NCBI GenBank assembly: GCA_003486645.1
Contig: DNGI01000335.1
Location: 16,106 to 38,998 of the forward strand
Reading direction: 5' to 3'
Length of the DNA: 22,893 nt
From: Cyanobacteria bacterium UBA11370
GTDB lineage: Bacteria; Cyanobacteriota; Cyanobacteriia; Cyanobacteriales; Coleofasciculaceae
Part shown: in pieces, positions 6,487 to 14,333 of the stretch
Layout of the letters: every line of letters starts with the position of its first letter
Numbering within the stretch: the stretch's first letter is position 1
Notes under the pieces: model-generated
Database searches by the model: none
Seen by the model: the letters and a program-made list of their open reading frames with translations, nothing else
What the model was told of the DNA's origin: nothing
Program-made: the position numbers and the translations under genes

Positions 6487-9400
6487 TTACATCCCTCCTT
6501 TGATGCGCTGGCAGTCCAATAAGCTAACAGTACACTGTTCTTTTTCGCTACAGCTAAGGCAAATAGTTTCTCGTAATTTCTGCTCCTCACTGAGAAGTTT
6601 TAATGCCGTTTGGCGCACGGGAATTTCAATCAAAAACTCCGTCCCTTCACCCGAAACAGAGATACATTCAAGTTTGCCTTGATGCTTCTCCACAATAATT
6701 TGATAACTGATAGATAATCCCAATCCTGTCCCTTTACCTACAGGTTTAGTCGTAAAGAAGGGGTCAAAGAGATGTCGTTGCACGGCTTCACTCATTCCTA
6801 AACCATTGTCTCGAATTCGTACTCTAATCGAATTAGTAGGTGTGGCTTCAGTAGAAATGATAATTTGACTAAGATGATGCTCAATTTCTTCAGCAGATCG
6901 CAAGGCATTGTAACTCTCAAGAGCATCTATCGCATTGCACAAAATATTCATAAATACTTGATTGAGTTGTCCCGCATAGCACTCCACTAACGGTAAGGTT
7001 CCATAGTCTTTAATAACTTTAATACCAGGATAGTTGAGGCGATTTTGTAAAATTAAGAGAGTGCTATCAATTCCTTCATGAATGTTAACAAGCTTCATAT
7101 CCGCTTCATCCACACGGGAAAAGTTTCGTAAGCTGCGGACAATTTCTTGAATTCGACTCGTTCCCATTGCCATTGAAGCCATGACTTTGGGCAAATCTTC
7201 ACTCACAAAGTTGAGATCGATCGCTTCGCTTAGATTGACAATTTCACTAACAGGTTGAGAATAATGCTGTTGGTATAAACGTAATAAACTCAGCAAGTCT
7301 TGAGTGTATTGTCTGGCATAGCTAATATTTCCATGAATAAAGTTCACCGGATTATTAATTTCATGAGCAACACCCGCTACTAACAATCCTAAACTCGACA
7401 TTTTTTCACTTTGAATTAATTGGGCTTGAGTTTGTTTAAGGTCTTGCAACGCTTTTTGGGTTTCAGCCGCATGAGCATTCGCCGCCGCCGCCGCCATGCG
7501 ACTTTGCTCATAAAGCCTAGCATGATCGATAGCGATCGCCAGTTGTTCAGCCAGATCCTGAAGCAGTTCAACCTCCTCTTCTTGCCAGGTATGTTGATGC
7601 TTACGGTGTTCGCAGACAATGACACCAACTTCTCCAGAATTTGGATGAATTGTGAGTGCTAGCAGAGATTTTATACCCTTAGATTGAAGAGAATTTCGGC
7701 TGATCGGTTCAAGGTTTAGATCGGTAGCGACATCATCAACACGAAGCAATTTTTTCTCTAACAAATCTTCCCCTAAAACAGCAATCGTTGGGACTTTAGG
7801 CGGTAAGCAACCTGAACACACTTTCTTTAACTGGCAAATTTTGCGGATGGGTTCAAATGCGGGTGATTCGACATCAGATCGATACCATAAGAATTGACAA
7901 CATTCAATCTGCATAAGCTGACGAATTTCATTAATTGCCGTCTGGAGGATGGTATTAAAATCTAGAGAATTGCGAATTTGACTTGCTAATCGACGTTTAA
8001 GTAAACGTTCCCGTTGTGCTAATTTCAATAACTTTTTATCTAGAGAGTTATCTTGGCTTTGTTCGACGTTACTATCTCCCTGTTCCGTTGTTTTTTGAAT
8101 AGAAAATCGGCGATCTACACTAGGCAGTAGCCCTTGCCTATCGGAGATTATCTTTTGGGTAGTTTTCGGTGTTGCCTGGGATCTAATAGCAGATAACTGC
8201 TTACTTTTAACTGAAGCGAGTAGTGCGGTTGCAGCTTGAGCATTTAAAGGAGTTGAGAAAAAATACCCTTGAGCTTTTTCACATTGTAACTTTTTTAATT
8301 GCTCTAACTGAATCTCCGTTTCCACTCCTTCAGCAACTACCTCTAAACCCAGATTATGCGCTAAATTCACAATTGTCCAGACCATTGAACACTCTTCATT
8401 TTGTTGCTCCATCTGATTAATAAAAGAGCGGTCTATCTTAAGCGTATTGAGCGGAAAACGGATGAGGTGAGAAAGAGACGAGTAACCTGTACCAAAGTCA
8501 TCAAGTGATAGGTGAATTCCTCGTCTTCTCAACTGGTCAAGCATTTTTATGGTGGCTTCTAAATTGTCCATAAGAGCGCTTTCAGTAATTTCTAAATTCA
8601 AACTACTCCCGTCTAAGCCTACCTCTTTTAAAATTTGGTCAATTTGCTCTACAAGTCCAGGGTGAGAGAATTGTTTAGGAGAAAGATTTACACTCATCGT
8701 CAGTAATTTATCGCCTTGAAAAGCAGTTTGCCACAATCGCAATTGATGAGCAGCTTGGGCGAGGATGTAGTGTCCTAATGGCACAATTAAACCTGTTTCT
8801 TCTGCTAAGGGAATAAATTCATTAGGAAAAACTAATCCGCGTGTGGGATGTTGCCAGCGCACTAAGGCTTCAAAGCCTGTAATTAACTGGGTTTGTGGGG
8901 AAAAAATAGGTTGGTAATGAAGAACAAATTCTTGGCAATTCTCTACAGCACGTCTGAAGTCATTTTCTAACTGTAATAACGCCATAGCCTCGGTGTACAT
9001 TTGTGGGGTAAAAACGGTATAAGGAACAATTCCTTCCTGGGTTTTAGCACGATACATAGCTGTATCAGCAGCCCGCAAAATGTCTTCTGGTTTATCATAG
9101 GTAGTAATTAGATTAGGCAGAAAACATTGCGGAAACTCTGCGATTTGAGATTTAGAGTTTTGGGCTAAAGAACTGACCTTATTTCCCTCTCTCTCCCTCT
9201 CTTCTTTTCCGCACAAAACAATGCCCATGCTAGCACTACTAAAAACTTGATGTTCTCCAAGATAAAAGGGTTGTGCTAATTGCTTTTGCAGGCGACTGGC
9301 AATCTCAAAGACATCATTAATATCGTTGATGTTTTCCAAAAGAATTGTAAATTCATCGCCTCCAAGTCGGGCAACAGTATCTTGAGAACGTAAACAAGCA

Positions 9401-10164
9401 GAAAGGCGAATTGCTACTTCACAAAGCAAGCGATCGCCGACTAAATGTCCTAAACTATCATTGATAACTTTGAAGCGATTTAAGTCGAGAAATAGGACAG
9501 CAAATAACTCGTTGGACTGTTGCGATCGCACAATCGCTTCTTCAAGACGTTGCAGAAATAAAGCCCGATTTGATAATCCTGTAAGAGCATCATGCCATGC
9601 TTGATAGCGTAGTTTTTCCTCGTTTTTTTTGTGTTCACTGATATCAGTAATGGTTCCGACGTAGCCAATTATTGTGCCATCATTTCTGGTTTGAGCAACT
9701 GTTTGAACTAAAACCCAAGTGGTAACACCATCAGGATGTTCTAAACGATACTCCGCCGATTTAACGGGTAAGTTCTGCTGGATTGCTAAATTCCATTGGG
9801 TAAGAACTTGTTCTCGATCCTCTGGATGAATTGTTCGTTCCCAACCTTTTCCTATCGCTTCTTCTGCTGTTAATCCTGTCAGTTCACACCAGCGTTGATT
9901 GACATCAATAAAATCTCCTTTGTTATTCGTGCGAAATAGACCAACTGGAGAAAGATTGACCAGAGTTTGATAGAAATTTTCGTTACTCTGTAACGTTTGT
10001 TCTGCCTGTTTATGCGCGGTAATTTCTAACTGAAGTCTATTTTTGTTGTACTCACAGTGACTTACTTGACATCGGTAGGTATTCAGATCTGTCACTGTTG
10101 CAGATGGTTGAGGCTGATGCTGCTTCGAGGTTGGATAGTGGGTGTTGAGGTTAAGAGTGTTCAT
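6487..10164 (-). CDS. PAS-GGDEF-EAL-GAF-histidine kinase fusion protein
   Basis: A 1225-residue soluble signalling protein with no membrane segment. Order: short coil (~30-60), PAS (~60-180), GGDEF (~185-375, motif GGDEF intact at 268-272), EAL (~400-645; EAL at 432-434, DDFGTGYSS 555-563, AEGVE present), linker, GAF (~720-890), coiled coil, HisKA (GVAHEINNP, phosphoacceptor His934) and HATPase (N-box near 1071, DNGLGM, GKGTGLGLS). Both c-di-GMP synthesis and breakdown motifs look intact, and the kinase has all boxes. The GGDEF domain carries a ~35-residue low-complexity insertion (319-353). The last 25 residues hold CX2CX5CX6C (Cys1202, 1205, 1211, 1218). No response regulator is adjacent. 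A link to nitrogen fixation is only positional. Confidence 0.9.
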   Translation of the reverse strand: MNTLNLNTHYPTSKQHQPQPSATVTDLNTYRCQVSHCEYNKNRLQLEITAHKQAEQTLQSNENFYQTLVNLSPVGLFRTNNKGDFIDVNQRWCELTGLTAEEAIGKGWERTIHPEDREQVLTQWNLAIQQNLPVKSAEYRLEHPDGVTTWVLVQTVAQTRNDGTIIGYVGTITDISEHKKNEEKLRYQAWHDALTGLSNRALFLQRLEEAIVRSQQSNELFAVLFLDLNRFKVINDSLGHLVGDRLLCEVAIRLSACLRSQDTVARLGGDEFTILLENINDINDVFEIASRLQKQLAQPFYLGEHQVFSSASMGIVLCGKEEREREGNKVSSLAQNSKSQIAEFPQCFLPNLITTYDKPEDILRAADTAMYRAKTQEGIVPYTVFTPQMYTEAMALLQLENDFRRAVENCQEFVLHYQPIFSPQTQLITGFEALVRWQHPTRGLVFPNEFIPLAEETGLIVPLGHYILAQAAHQLRLWQTAFQGDKLLTMSVNLSPKQFSHPGLVEQIDQILKEVGLDGSSLNLEITESALMDNLEATIKMLDQLRRRGIHLSLDDFGTGYSSLSHLIRFPLNTLKIDRSFINQMEQQNEECSMVWTIVNLAHNLGLEVVAEGVETEIQLEQLKKLQCEKAQGYFFSTPLNAQAATALLASVKSKQLSAIRSQATPKTTQKIISDRQGLLPSVDRRFSIQKTTEQGDSNVEQSQDNSLDKKLLKLAQRERLLKRRLASQIRNSLDFNTILQTAINEIRQLMQIECCQFLWYRSDVESPAFEPIRKICQLKKVCSGCLPPKVPTIAVLGEDLLEKKLLRVDDVATDLNLEPISRNSLQSKGIKSLLALTIHPNSGEVGVIVCEHRKHQHTWQEEEVELLQDLAEQLAIAIDHARLYEQSRMAAAAANAHAAETQKALQDLKQTQAQLIQSEKMSSLGLLVAGVAHEINNPVNFIHGNISYARQYTQDLLSLLRLYQQHYSQPVSEIVNLSEAIDLNFVSEDLPKVMASMAMGTSRIQEIVRSLRNFSRVDEADMKLVNIHEGIDSTLLILQNRLNYPGIKVIKDYGTLPLVECYAGQLNQVFMNILCNAIDALESYNALRSAEEIEHHLSQIIISTEATPTNSIRVRIRDNGLGMSEAVQRHLFDPFFTTKPVGKGTGLGLSISYQIIVEKHQGKLECISVSGEGTEFLIEIPVRQTALKLLSEEQKLRETICLSCSEKEQCTVSLLDCQRIKGGM

Positions 10165-10354
10165 TCTGTTTCAAGGTGAAGTTCTAGACTCAAATTGATT
10201 AAGGGAGTAAGGAATTGGGCAATACTTCACGCCGTTATAGATAGAGATAATTGCTAGTTGTTCAAACCCTGTTAGCTACTAGCTATCAAACTTTTAGTTT
10301 GTGCCTGCGGGAAGTATATATCAAGTCTTGAAGAAGCACCTCTAAATAAAAATG

Positions 10355-10370
10355 GCTCCCCGTTTGGAGC
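10355..10370 (-). terminator. Hairpin, possible intrinsic terminator
   Basis: GCTCC (10355-10359) pairs with GGAGC (10366-10370) around a 6-base loop, with A/T flanks that extend the stem. Read on the minus strand it is followed by CATTTTTATTT, so it could end leftward transcripts from the nif side. It lies ~450 bp beyond the last minus-strand nif-side gene and ~190 bp upstream of the kinase gene. Read on the plus strand the tail is only ATTTTG. Confidence 0.45.
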
Positions 10371-10459
10371 ATTTTGCTTGTTATCCCCTTTTGGATTTTT
10401 AATGCCAAATTTTGGACTTAAATTATTTGGCTCAAGGTTGAACTTTTAGGGTTAGTAGA

Positions 10460-10618
10460 AATCATAAATCCTACATCTCCAATCTTCAAATCCGGTTCGT
10501 TTGTGAGTGAGGTCAATCGAAAATCGGTTGACAACCATAAAACCAAAGGGGCTCAGGAGTGTTAGTCCTAACAGCAATCAATGAATCTGCTTAAGTCGCT
10601 ATAACCACGACTTTTTTT
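10460..10618 (+). ncRNA. Candidate small RNA ending in an intrinsic terminator
   Basis: This gene-free stretch holds three stem-loops in a row on the plus strand. GTCAATCG/CGGTTGAC (10512-10532) has 8 pairs counting one G-U. TGTTA/TAACA (10560-10573) has a 4-base loop. AAGTCG/CGACTT (10593-10613) is followed by T-residues to 10618, forming a good rho-independent terminator. No plus-strand coding sequence precedes the terminator, so a non-coding transcript is the simplest source. The 5' end is a guess; no firm promoter is seen. It does not match any cyanobacterial small RNA that I recognise. Confidence 0.4.
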
Positions 10619-10818
10619 GCATATTTAATCTTCGATCAAAAAAACATAATTTTTAGTATTTTTTACTACACAAAAATAACTAATTTGAATAATGTTTTTT
10701 GAGTTATTGAAATTATTTAAATATAACTTTACAAATCTTGATATATAAAAAATAAAAGGAGATTTAAATCATATCATTGACCCATGATCAACCAATTCGG
10801 AAAAATATAAACTTAATT

Positions 10819-11412
10819 TCAATGATTCACATCAGCTTCTAGATCAGAACTACCCAAATAGTGTTTTTCCAGTAGTGGTGCGATCGCATGAGGAGAAATC
10901 TGACTGTACTTTTTCTTTCCAGGCATTAAAACGAAGTTAGGAGCCATTTTACAGCGTTTCTGACACCCCGTTTTTTCGATTGTAATAGAATTTTTTAAAC
11001 CAAGATTAGCTAAAGCTTGTTCTAAGGCGTGAACGAGTTTATCGCCACCTCGCTTGCGACATCCTGACTTTTGACAGAGCAAAATTTTTCCAGATTTGAT
11101 AGAAGAAGATGCCGGAATTACAGAGGAATTGTATTCAACATTACAACTAACTTGCTGAATTTGATAAGCTTTCAGTTTGAGTTTACCGAACTTTCCATCG
11201 GATTTATTTTCACACCAGACTTGAATGCGATCGCCAGGAACTAATTTCATCTTTAGAGTACTACGCAATTCCTTAGCGAGTTTAATTTGAAGCTGGTATT
11301 GAGCAACTGCAATTCGCAAGTATTTAAGTTCACCATTGGGTTTACAAATAAACTCTACAAATTGTCCCTCAAGTTGGAAATGTGATACTTGATGATAGTT
11401 TTCGAGATTCAT
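10819..11412 (-). CDS. Two-domain thioredoxin-like [2Fe-2S] ferredoxin protein
   Basis: A 197-residue protein. The C-terminal half (~107-190) is a thioredoxin-like [2Fe-2S] ferredoxin: CQKSGCRKRGG (Cys113, Cys118) and TGCQKRCKMAPNFVLMPGKK (Cys150, Cys154), with the family's MPG and Y-x-x-I elements after them. The N-terminal ~90 residues (FQLEGQFVEFICKPNGELKYL, then LVPGDRIQVWCENK) look like a small beta-rich domain of unknown role that is also fused to this ferredoxin in other cyanobacteria, as far as I recall. It is the last gene of the minus-strand nif run, 107 bp after nifT. A role in electron transfer or cluster handling for nitrogenase is inferred from location only. Confidence 0.82.
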   Translation of the reverse strand: MNLENYHQVSHFQLEGQFVEFICKPNGELKYLRIAVAQYQLQIKLAKELRSTLKMKLVPGDRIQVWCENKSDGKFGKLKLKAYQIQQVSCNVEYNSSVIPASSSIKSGKILLCQKSGCRKRGGDKLVHALEQALANLGLKNSITIEKTGCQKRCKMAPNFVLMPGKKKYSQISPHAIAPLLEKHYLGSSDLEADVNH

Positions 11413-11444
11413 GGCTTTTTAATACAATACAAAGAATGATAGTT

Positions 11445-11494
11445 GCCAGAGACTAAAGTCCCTGGCGAATCGATAATCCCGCTGCTAAAACGGG
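11445..11494. repeat. Two adjacent hairpins between nifT and the [2Fe-2S] gene
   Basis: GCCAG-A-GAC (11445-11453) pairs with GTC-C-CTGGC (11458-11466) around TAAA. A second stem, CCCG (11478-11481) with CGGG (11491-11494), follows. There is no strong T-run, so these look like repeat-type palindromes that may shape mRNA stability between the two genes. Confidence 0.5.
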
Positions 11495-11519
11495 CTAAAA
11501 ACGTTTTAAGCTCAAAACT

Positions 11520-11723
11520 TTATTGCAATCGTCTAGCTTCATAAGTTTGGGGAAGGGTGAGGGGTTCGCCTAGATTAGAAAATTCTAATTCCCAGCCATT
11601 CGCCAGTGTTAAAACTTTTCCAGCGTCGGTAACTGTTTCGTTGACAACTTCTTCTTCTAGGTCTTTTTTGGCAACATAAGCAACTAAATTTCCAGTTGCA
11701 GCACGACGTAACATGACTTTCAT
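11520..11723 (-). CDS. nifT: NifT/FixU protein
   Basis: A 67-residue protein with the NifT pattern: MKVMLRR at the start, YVAKKDLEEEVV in the middle and NGWELEFSNLGEPLTLPQTY near the end. Length is normal. NifT is a small, widely conserved nif accessory protein whose biochemical role is not settled; mutants in other organisms often have little phenotype. It follows nifZ by 89 bp, in the usual cyanobacterial order nifV-nifZ-nifT. Confidence 0.92.
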   Translation of the reverse strand: MKVMLRRAATGNLVAYVAKKDLEEEVVNETVTDAGKVLTLANGWELEFSNLGEPLTLPQTYEARRLQ

Positions 11724-11812
11724 TTAATTATTCTCCAATATTTAGGGATGAGGCATGAGAGATTGGGACGGTTGAAACAAAAAAGATAACTTTAGTTCAT
11801 TGATTCCCCATC

Positions 11813-12070
11813 CTACTCAACAAGTTCTAGTTCTTTTTTTCGACAGCCAATCACAAAACCATTTTCAATGAAATGGACGGCATAAATGTAGTAAGTTTGC
11901 AAATAAGTACCAATGCTAACCACATAGCCAACATCACCTTTTTTTGCTAAAACTACTCCAATATCCTTGCCAGGAAAAGTGCCATCATTCCGAATGAGTT
12001 TGCGTAATCGCACCTTTTGCTCCATTTCAAAAGCAGGGGGACTATCCAGTTCCATATCATCCGACACCAT
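11813..12070 (-). CDS. nifZ: NifZ, MoFe protein P-cluster maturation factor
   Basis: An 85-residue protein starting at the ATG ending at 12070, which has GGAGGA six bases upstream; a TTG two codons earlier is unlikely. Recognisable NifZ features are a hydrophilic N-terminus, KVRLRKLIRNDGTFPGKDIG, and KGDVGYVVSIGTYLQTYYIYAVHF. NifZ helps convert the second pair of Fe4S4 units into the second P-cluster of the MoFe protein. The gene overlaps the end of nifV by 14 bases, and its ribosome site lies inside nifV, so the two are probably translationally coupled. Confidence 0.92.
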   Translation of the reverse strand: MVSDDMELDSPPAFEMEQKVRLRKLIRNDGTFPGKDIGVVLAKKGDVGYVVSIGTYLQTYYIYAVHFIENGFVIGCRKKELELVE

Positions 12071-13190
12071 GAGCAATCCTCCGATTTGGGACTAAATTCA
12101 GCAATTCTTCTATCGTTAAATTGCGTTTCACTTGAATTGAAAGATGCCGCACCGCATCAACAACGGACTGGGTTTCTTCTCGCGTTAAACTGACTCCATA
12201 TTGTTGCAGTAACTTTTGTACCAAATGCCGTCCGGAATGTTTTCCTACTACTAAACGACGTTCCAAACCTACTTCTTCTGGAGCAAACGGTTCGTAAGTA
12301 ACGGGATTTTTTAAGACTCCATGAGCATGAATTCCAGATTCGTGAGTAAAGGCATTCTCACCAACAATTGCTTTCCAAGGAGGAACTGCACACCCAGACG
12401 CAGTAACAACAAGTTGGGAAAGTTTTCGCAATCGCTGTGTATTAATTCCCACATCAATACTATAAATACGTTTGAGTGCCATTACAACTTCTTCTAACGC
12501 TGCATTCCCGGCACGTTCCCCTAATCCATTAACAGTAGTATTCACGGATAAAGCTCCCGCTTGAATACCCGCTAAAGCATTAGCCGTTGCTAAACCCAAA
12601 TCATTATGAGTGTGCATTTCAACGGGAATGAAAAGCAATTTTACAAGGTTTGAAACTTTCCGAAATGTAGTAGCAGGATCGAGAATACCAACTGTATCAC
12701 AGAAGCGAAAACGAGACGCACCCCAGTCTTGAGCAGAAAGGGCAACATCAAGGAGGAAATTTTCATCCGCTCTAGACGAATCTTCTCCGCCTACAGCTAC
12801 AAATAACCCTTGATCAACCGCAAAACGAATCGTATCTTGCAGCCGTTCTAACACTAGGCGACAATTGCCATTAAACTTAGCGGCGATTTGAATTTCTGAG
12901 ACGGGGATGGAAATATGAACTCGTTTCAAACCACAAGCTATTGAGGCTTCAATATCAGAACGAACGGCACGATTCCAACCAATAAGCGAAGCACGTAATC
13001 CTAGGTTAGTAATAGCAGAAATTGCCTCAGCTTCTTCACTACCCATTGCAGGAATACCCACTTCGAGTTCTTGAATACCGATCGCATCCATTAACGTAGC
13101 CAGAGCAACTTTTTCGTGTGCGGTAAACGCAACCCCTGCGGCTTGTTCTCCATCCCGCAATGTTGTGTCATTAATTTGAATCTGATTCAT
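12057..13190 (-). CDS. nifV: Homocitrate synthase NifV
   Basis: A 377-residue enzyme that condenses 2-oxoglutarate and acetyl-CoA to homocitrate, the organic ligand of FeMo-co. The DRE-TIM metallolyase signature INDTTLRDGEQAAGVAF is at residues 4-20, with HTHNDLGLATANALAGI and NGLGERAGNAALEEV further on, then the C-terminal HESGIHAHGVLKNP region. The start is the ATG ending at 13190, which has GGAAAG just upstream; an ATG 18 bases earlier has no comparable site. A spacer with GGGGAGT heptamers and no clear promoter separates it from the Dps-like gene. Confidence 0.95.
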   Translation of the reverse strand: MNQIQINDTTLRDGEQAAGVAFTAHEKVALATLMDAIGIQELEVGIPAMGSEEAEAISAITNLGLRASLIGWNRAVRSDIEASIACGLKRVHISIPVSEIQIAAKFNGNCRLVLERLQDTIRFAVDQGLFVAVGGEDSSRADENFLLDVALSAQDWGASRFRFCDTVGILDPATTFRKVSNLVKLLFIPVEMHTHNDLGLATANALAGIQAGALSVNTTVNGLGERAGNAALEEVVMALKRIYSIDVGINTQRLRKLSQLVVTASGCAVPPWKAIVGENAFTHESGIHAHGVLKNPVTYEPFAPEEVGLERRLVVGKHSGRHLVQKLLQQYGVSLTREETQSVVDAVRHLSIQVKRNLTIEELLNLVPNRRIAHGVG

Positions 13191-13227
13191 TGCTTTCCGT
13201 GACAGCATCTGGAGTTTAATTGAAAGT

Positions 13228-13249
13228 GGGGAGTGGGGAGTGGGGAGGG
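13228..13249 (+). repeat. GGGGAGT heptamer tract upstream of nifV
   Basis: Three G4 runs exactly 7 bases apart (13228, 13235, 13242) and a fourth G3 run (13247) form a short tandem repeat that also fits a G-quadruplex pattern on the strand opposite the nifV mRNA. It lies about 40 bp upstream of the nifV start. Confidence 0.6.
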
Positions 13250-13463
13250 AGGAAGAATATGTGTAGCCTTTCCAAGGTGAAATGCTATTTAAGTTATCAA
13301 CTACCCTTACATTTAATCTGCAAATTGATATATAGTAGATTTCTTGTGAAATGGGTATCCTACCTGTCCAAAATGCAAATTAAATCTACACTAGGTTAGT
13401 CATTTAGTTGAGAAATAAATCTGACAAACCTTGACAAAAATTTTCCCATCTCCCCTTCATCTA

Positions 13464-14012
13464 TTAACTAGATCGAGATTGAACAAAGCCCAACGTGAGG
13501 CTATCAGGTGCAAGGAAATGGTTTAAATGAAATGCTCGATCTTCGGTAGCGAGGAGAATTTTCTCGTATAAATAGCGAGTACCACGACCGCCAATACTTT
13601 CTGCTTGAGTCGCTTGGCGACGAATTAAGCTAATAATCGCTTGTTCTGCGGCGAGGTCATGTTCAATCATTTGACGCGATGAAAATATGCCATCGGGTTC
13701 TGGTGTGAAGCAGCACAATTCCGCTAATTTAGTGAAGCTTGCGGCTGGAGTTCCACCCAATCCATTTAAACGTTCCCCCAGTTCATGAACATGATCTTGA
13801 ACAGCCTCATAACTGCTTTCAAAGAACTCATGAATGGAGTAAAATTCAGACCCCTCGATAACAAAATGATGTTTTTGATACTGGAGATAAAGGGCTTGAA
13901 AGCTAGCTAGAGTAATATTCAAGCCTTCACAAATCGGAGTCGTAATTTCTAATCCTAAACCGACGGGATTGTCTGAAATTTCTCCGAAGGAGCGAACAAT
14001 TGTTTGTGTCAT
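13464..14012 (-). CDS. Dps-family ferritin with a His-type ferroxidase site
   Basis: A 182-residue Dps protein: a dodecameric cage that oxidises Fe(II) with H2O2 or O2 and stores iron. The conserved core is [20 protein letters not shown] (His49, His61, Glu65), then [12 protein letters not shown] (His76, Glu80). In E. coli Dps the position of His76 is Asp78, so one carboxylate ligand is replaced by histidine. As I recall, a His-type ferroxidase class has been described in cyanobacteria (Dps4 of Nostoc). The C-terminal tail is short. Its place between nifP and nifV suggests iron supply, peroxide removal or O2 protection for nitrogenase; that is inference. Confidence 0.85.
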   Translation of the reverse strand: MTQTIVRSFGEISDNPVGLGLEITTPICEGLNITLASFQALYLQYQKHHFVIEGSEFYSIHEFFESSYEAVQDHVHELGERLNGLGGTPAASFTKLAELCCFTPEPDGIFSSRQMIEHDLAAEQAIISLIRRQATQAESIGGRGTRYLYEKILLATEDRAFHLNHFLAPDSLTLGFVQSRSS

Positions 14013-14057
14013 TGTTGTTGGTTGTTAGTTATTGGTTGTTAGTTGTTTGCTCGTTGG

Positions 14058-14333
14058 TTAATGTTTGGGGAAGTGTTCAGGAATTCGGGTTTCCCAACAA
14101 CGCTCTAACCAGTCGAGTAATTCTGGTCTAGATGCCATAAGATGTTGTACTGTACTGCGGACGAGGATGGCATCAATACAACTATCCACAGCAACCCAGA
14201 GGGAGCCATCCGCAGGACACCAACAGGAAATTCTTAATTCTTGAAGGCGGCGATAAACGAGCCAGCGATCGCCACGGGAAACCTTCGCCACTTGACTGAC
14301 AAAGGCATCAGGATTGGGAAGAGTACGTATCAT
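14058..14333 (-). CDS. Small conserved nif-cluster protein of unknown function
   Basis: A 91-residue protein from the ATG ending at 14333; a GTG two codons earlier is possible. It overlaps the nifP stop by 26 bases. The sequence is a compact alpha/beta pattern: [40 protein letters not shown], and a Trp-rich end ([14 protein letters not shown]). Four cysteines (two in CWC) are visible but in no known cluster motif. I recall small ORFs at the same position between nifP and nifV in Anabaena-type clusters, with no known role. Expression in the nifP operon is likely from the overlap. Confidence 0.7.
   Translation of the reverse strand: MIRTLPNPDAFVSQVAKVSRGDRWLVYRRLQELRISCWCPADGSLWVAVDSCIDAILVRSTVQHLMASRPELLDWLERCWETRIPEHFPKH

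Larger units (their letters stand above)
10165..10818. other. 654-bp gene-free spacer
   Basis: It holds the promoter side of the kinase gene (10165-~10320), the hairpin at 10355-10370, the candidate small RNA (10460-10618) and a very A/T-rich stretch (10620-10760). Nothing coding is visible on either strand. No clear -10/-35 pair for the kinase gene can be named with confidence. Confidence 0.6.

Noticed and set aside
7420..7662. Plus-strand open frame inside the kinase gene
   Set aside because: It overlaps the GAF/HisKA coding region and its translation resembles no protein family.
7430..8010. GAF domain as a bilin-binding cyanobacteriochrome
   Set aside because: The cysteines (VCSGCLPP region) do not sit in the usual bilin-attachment Cys-His context, so no chromophore claim is made.
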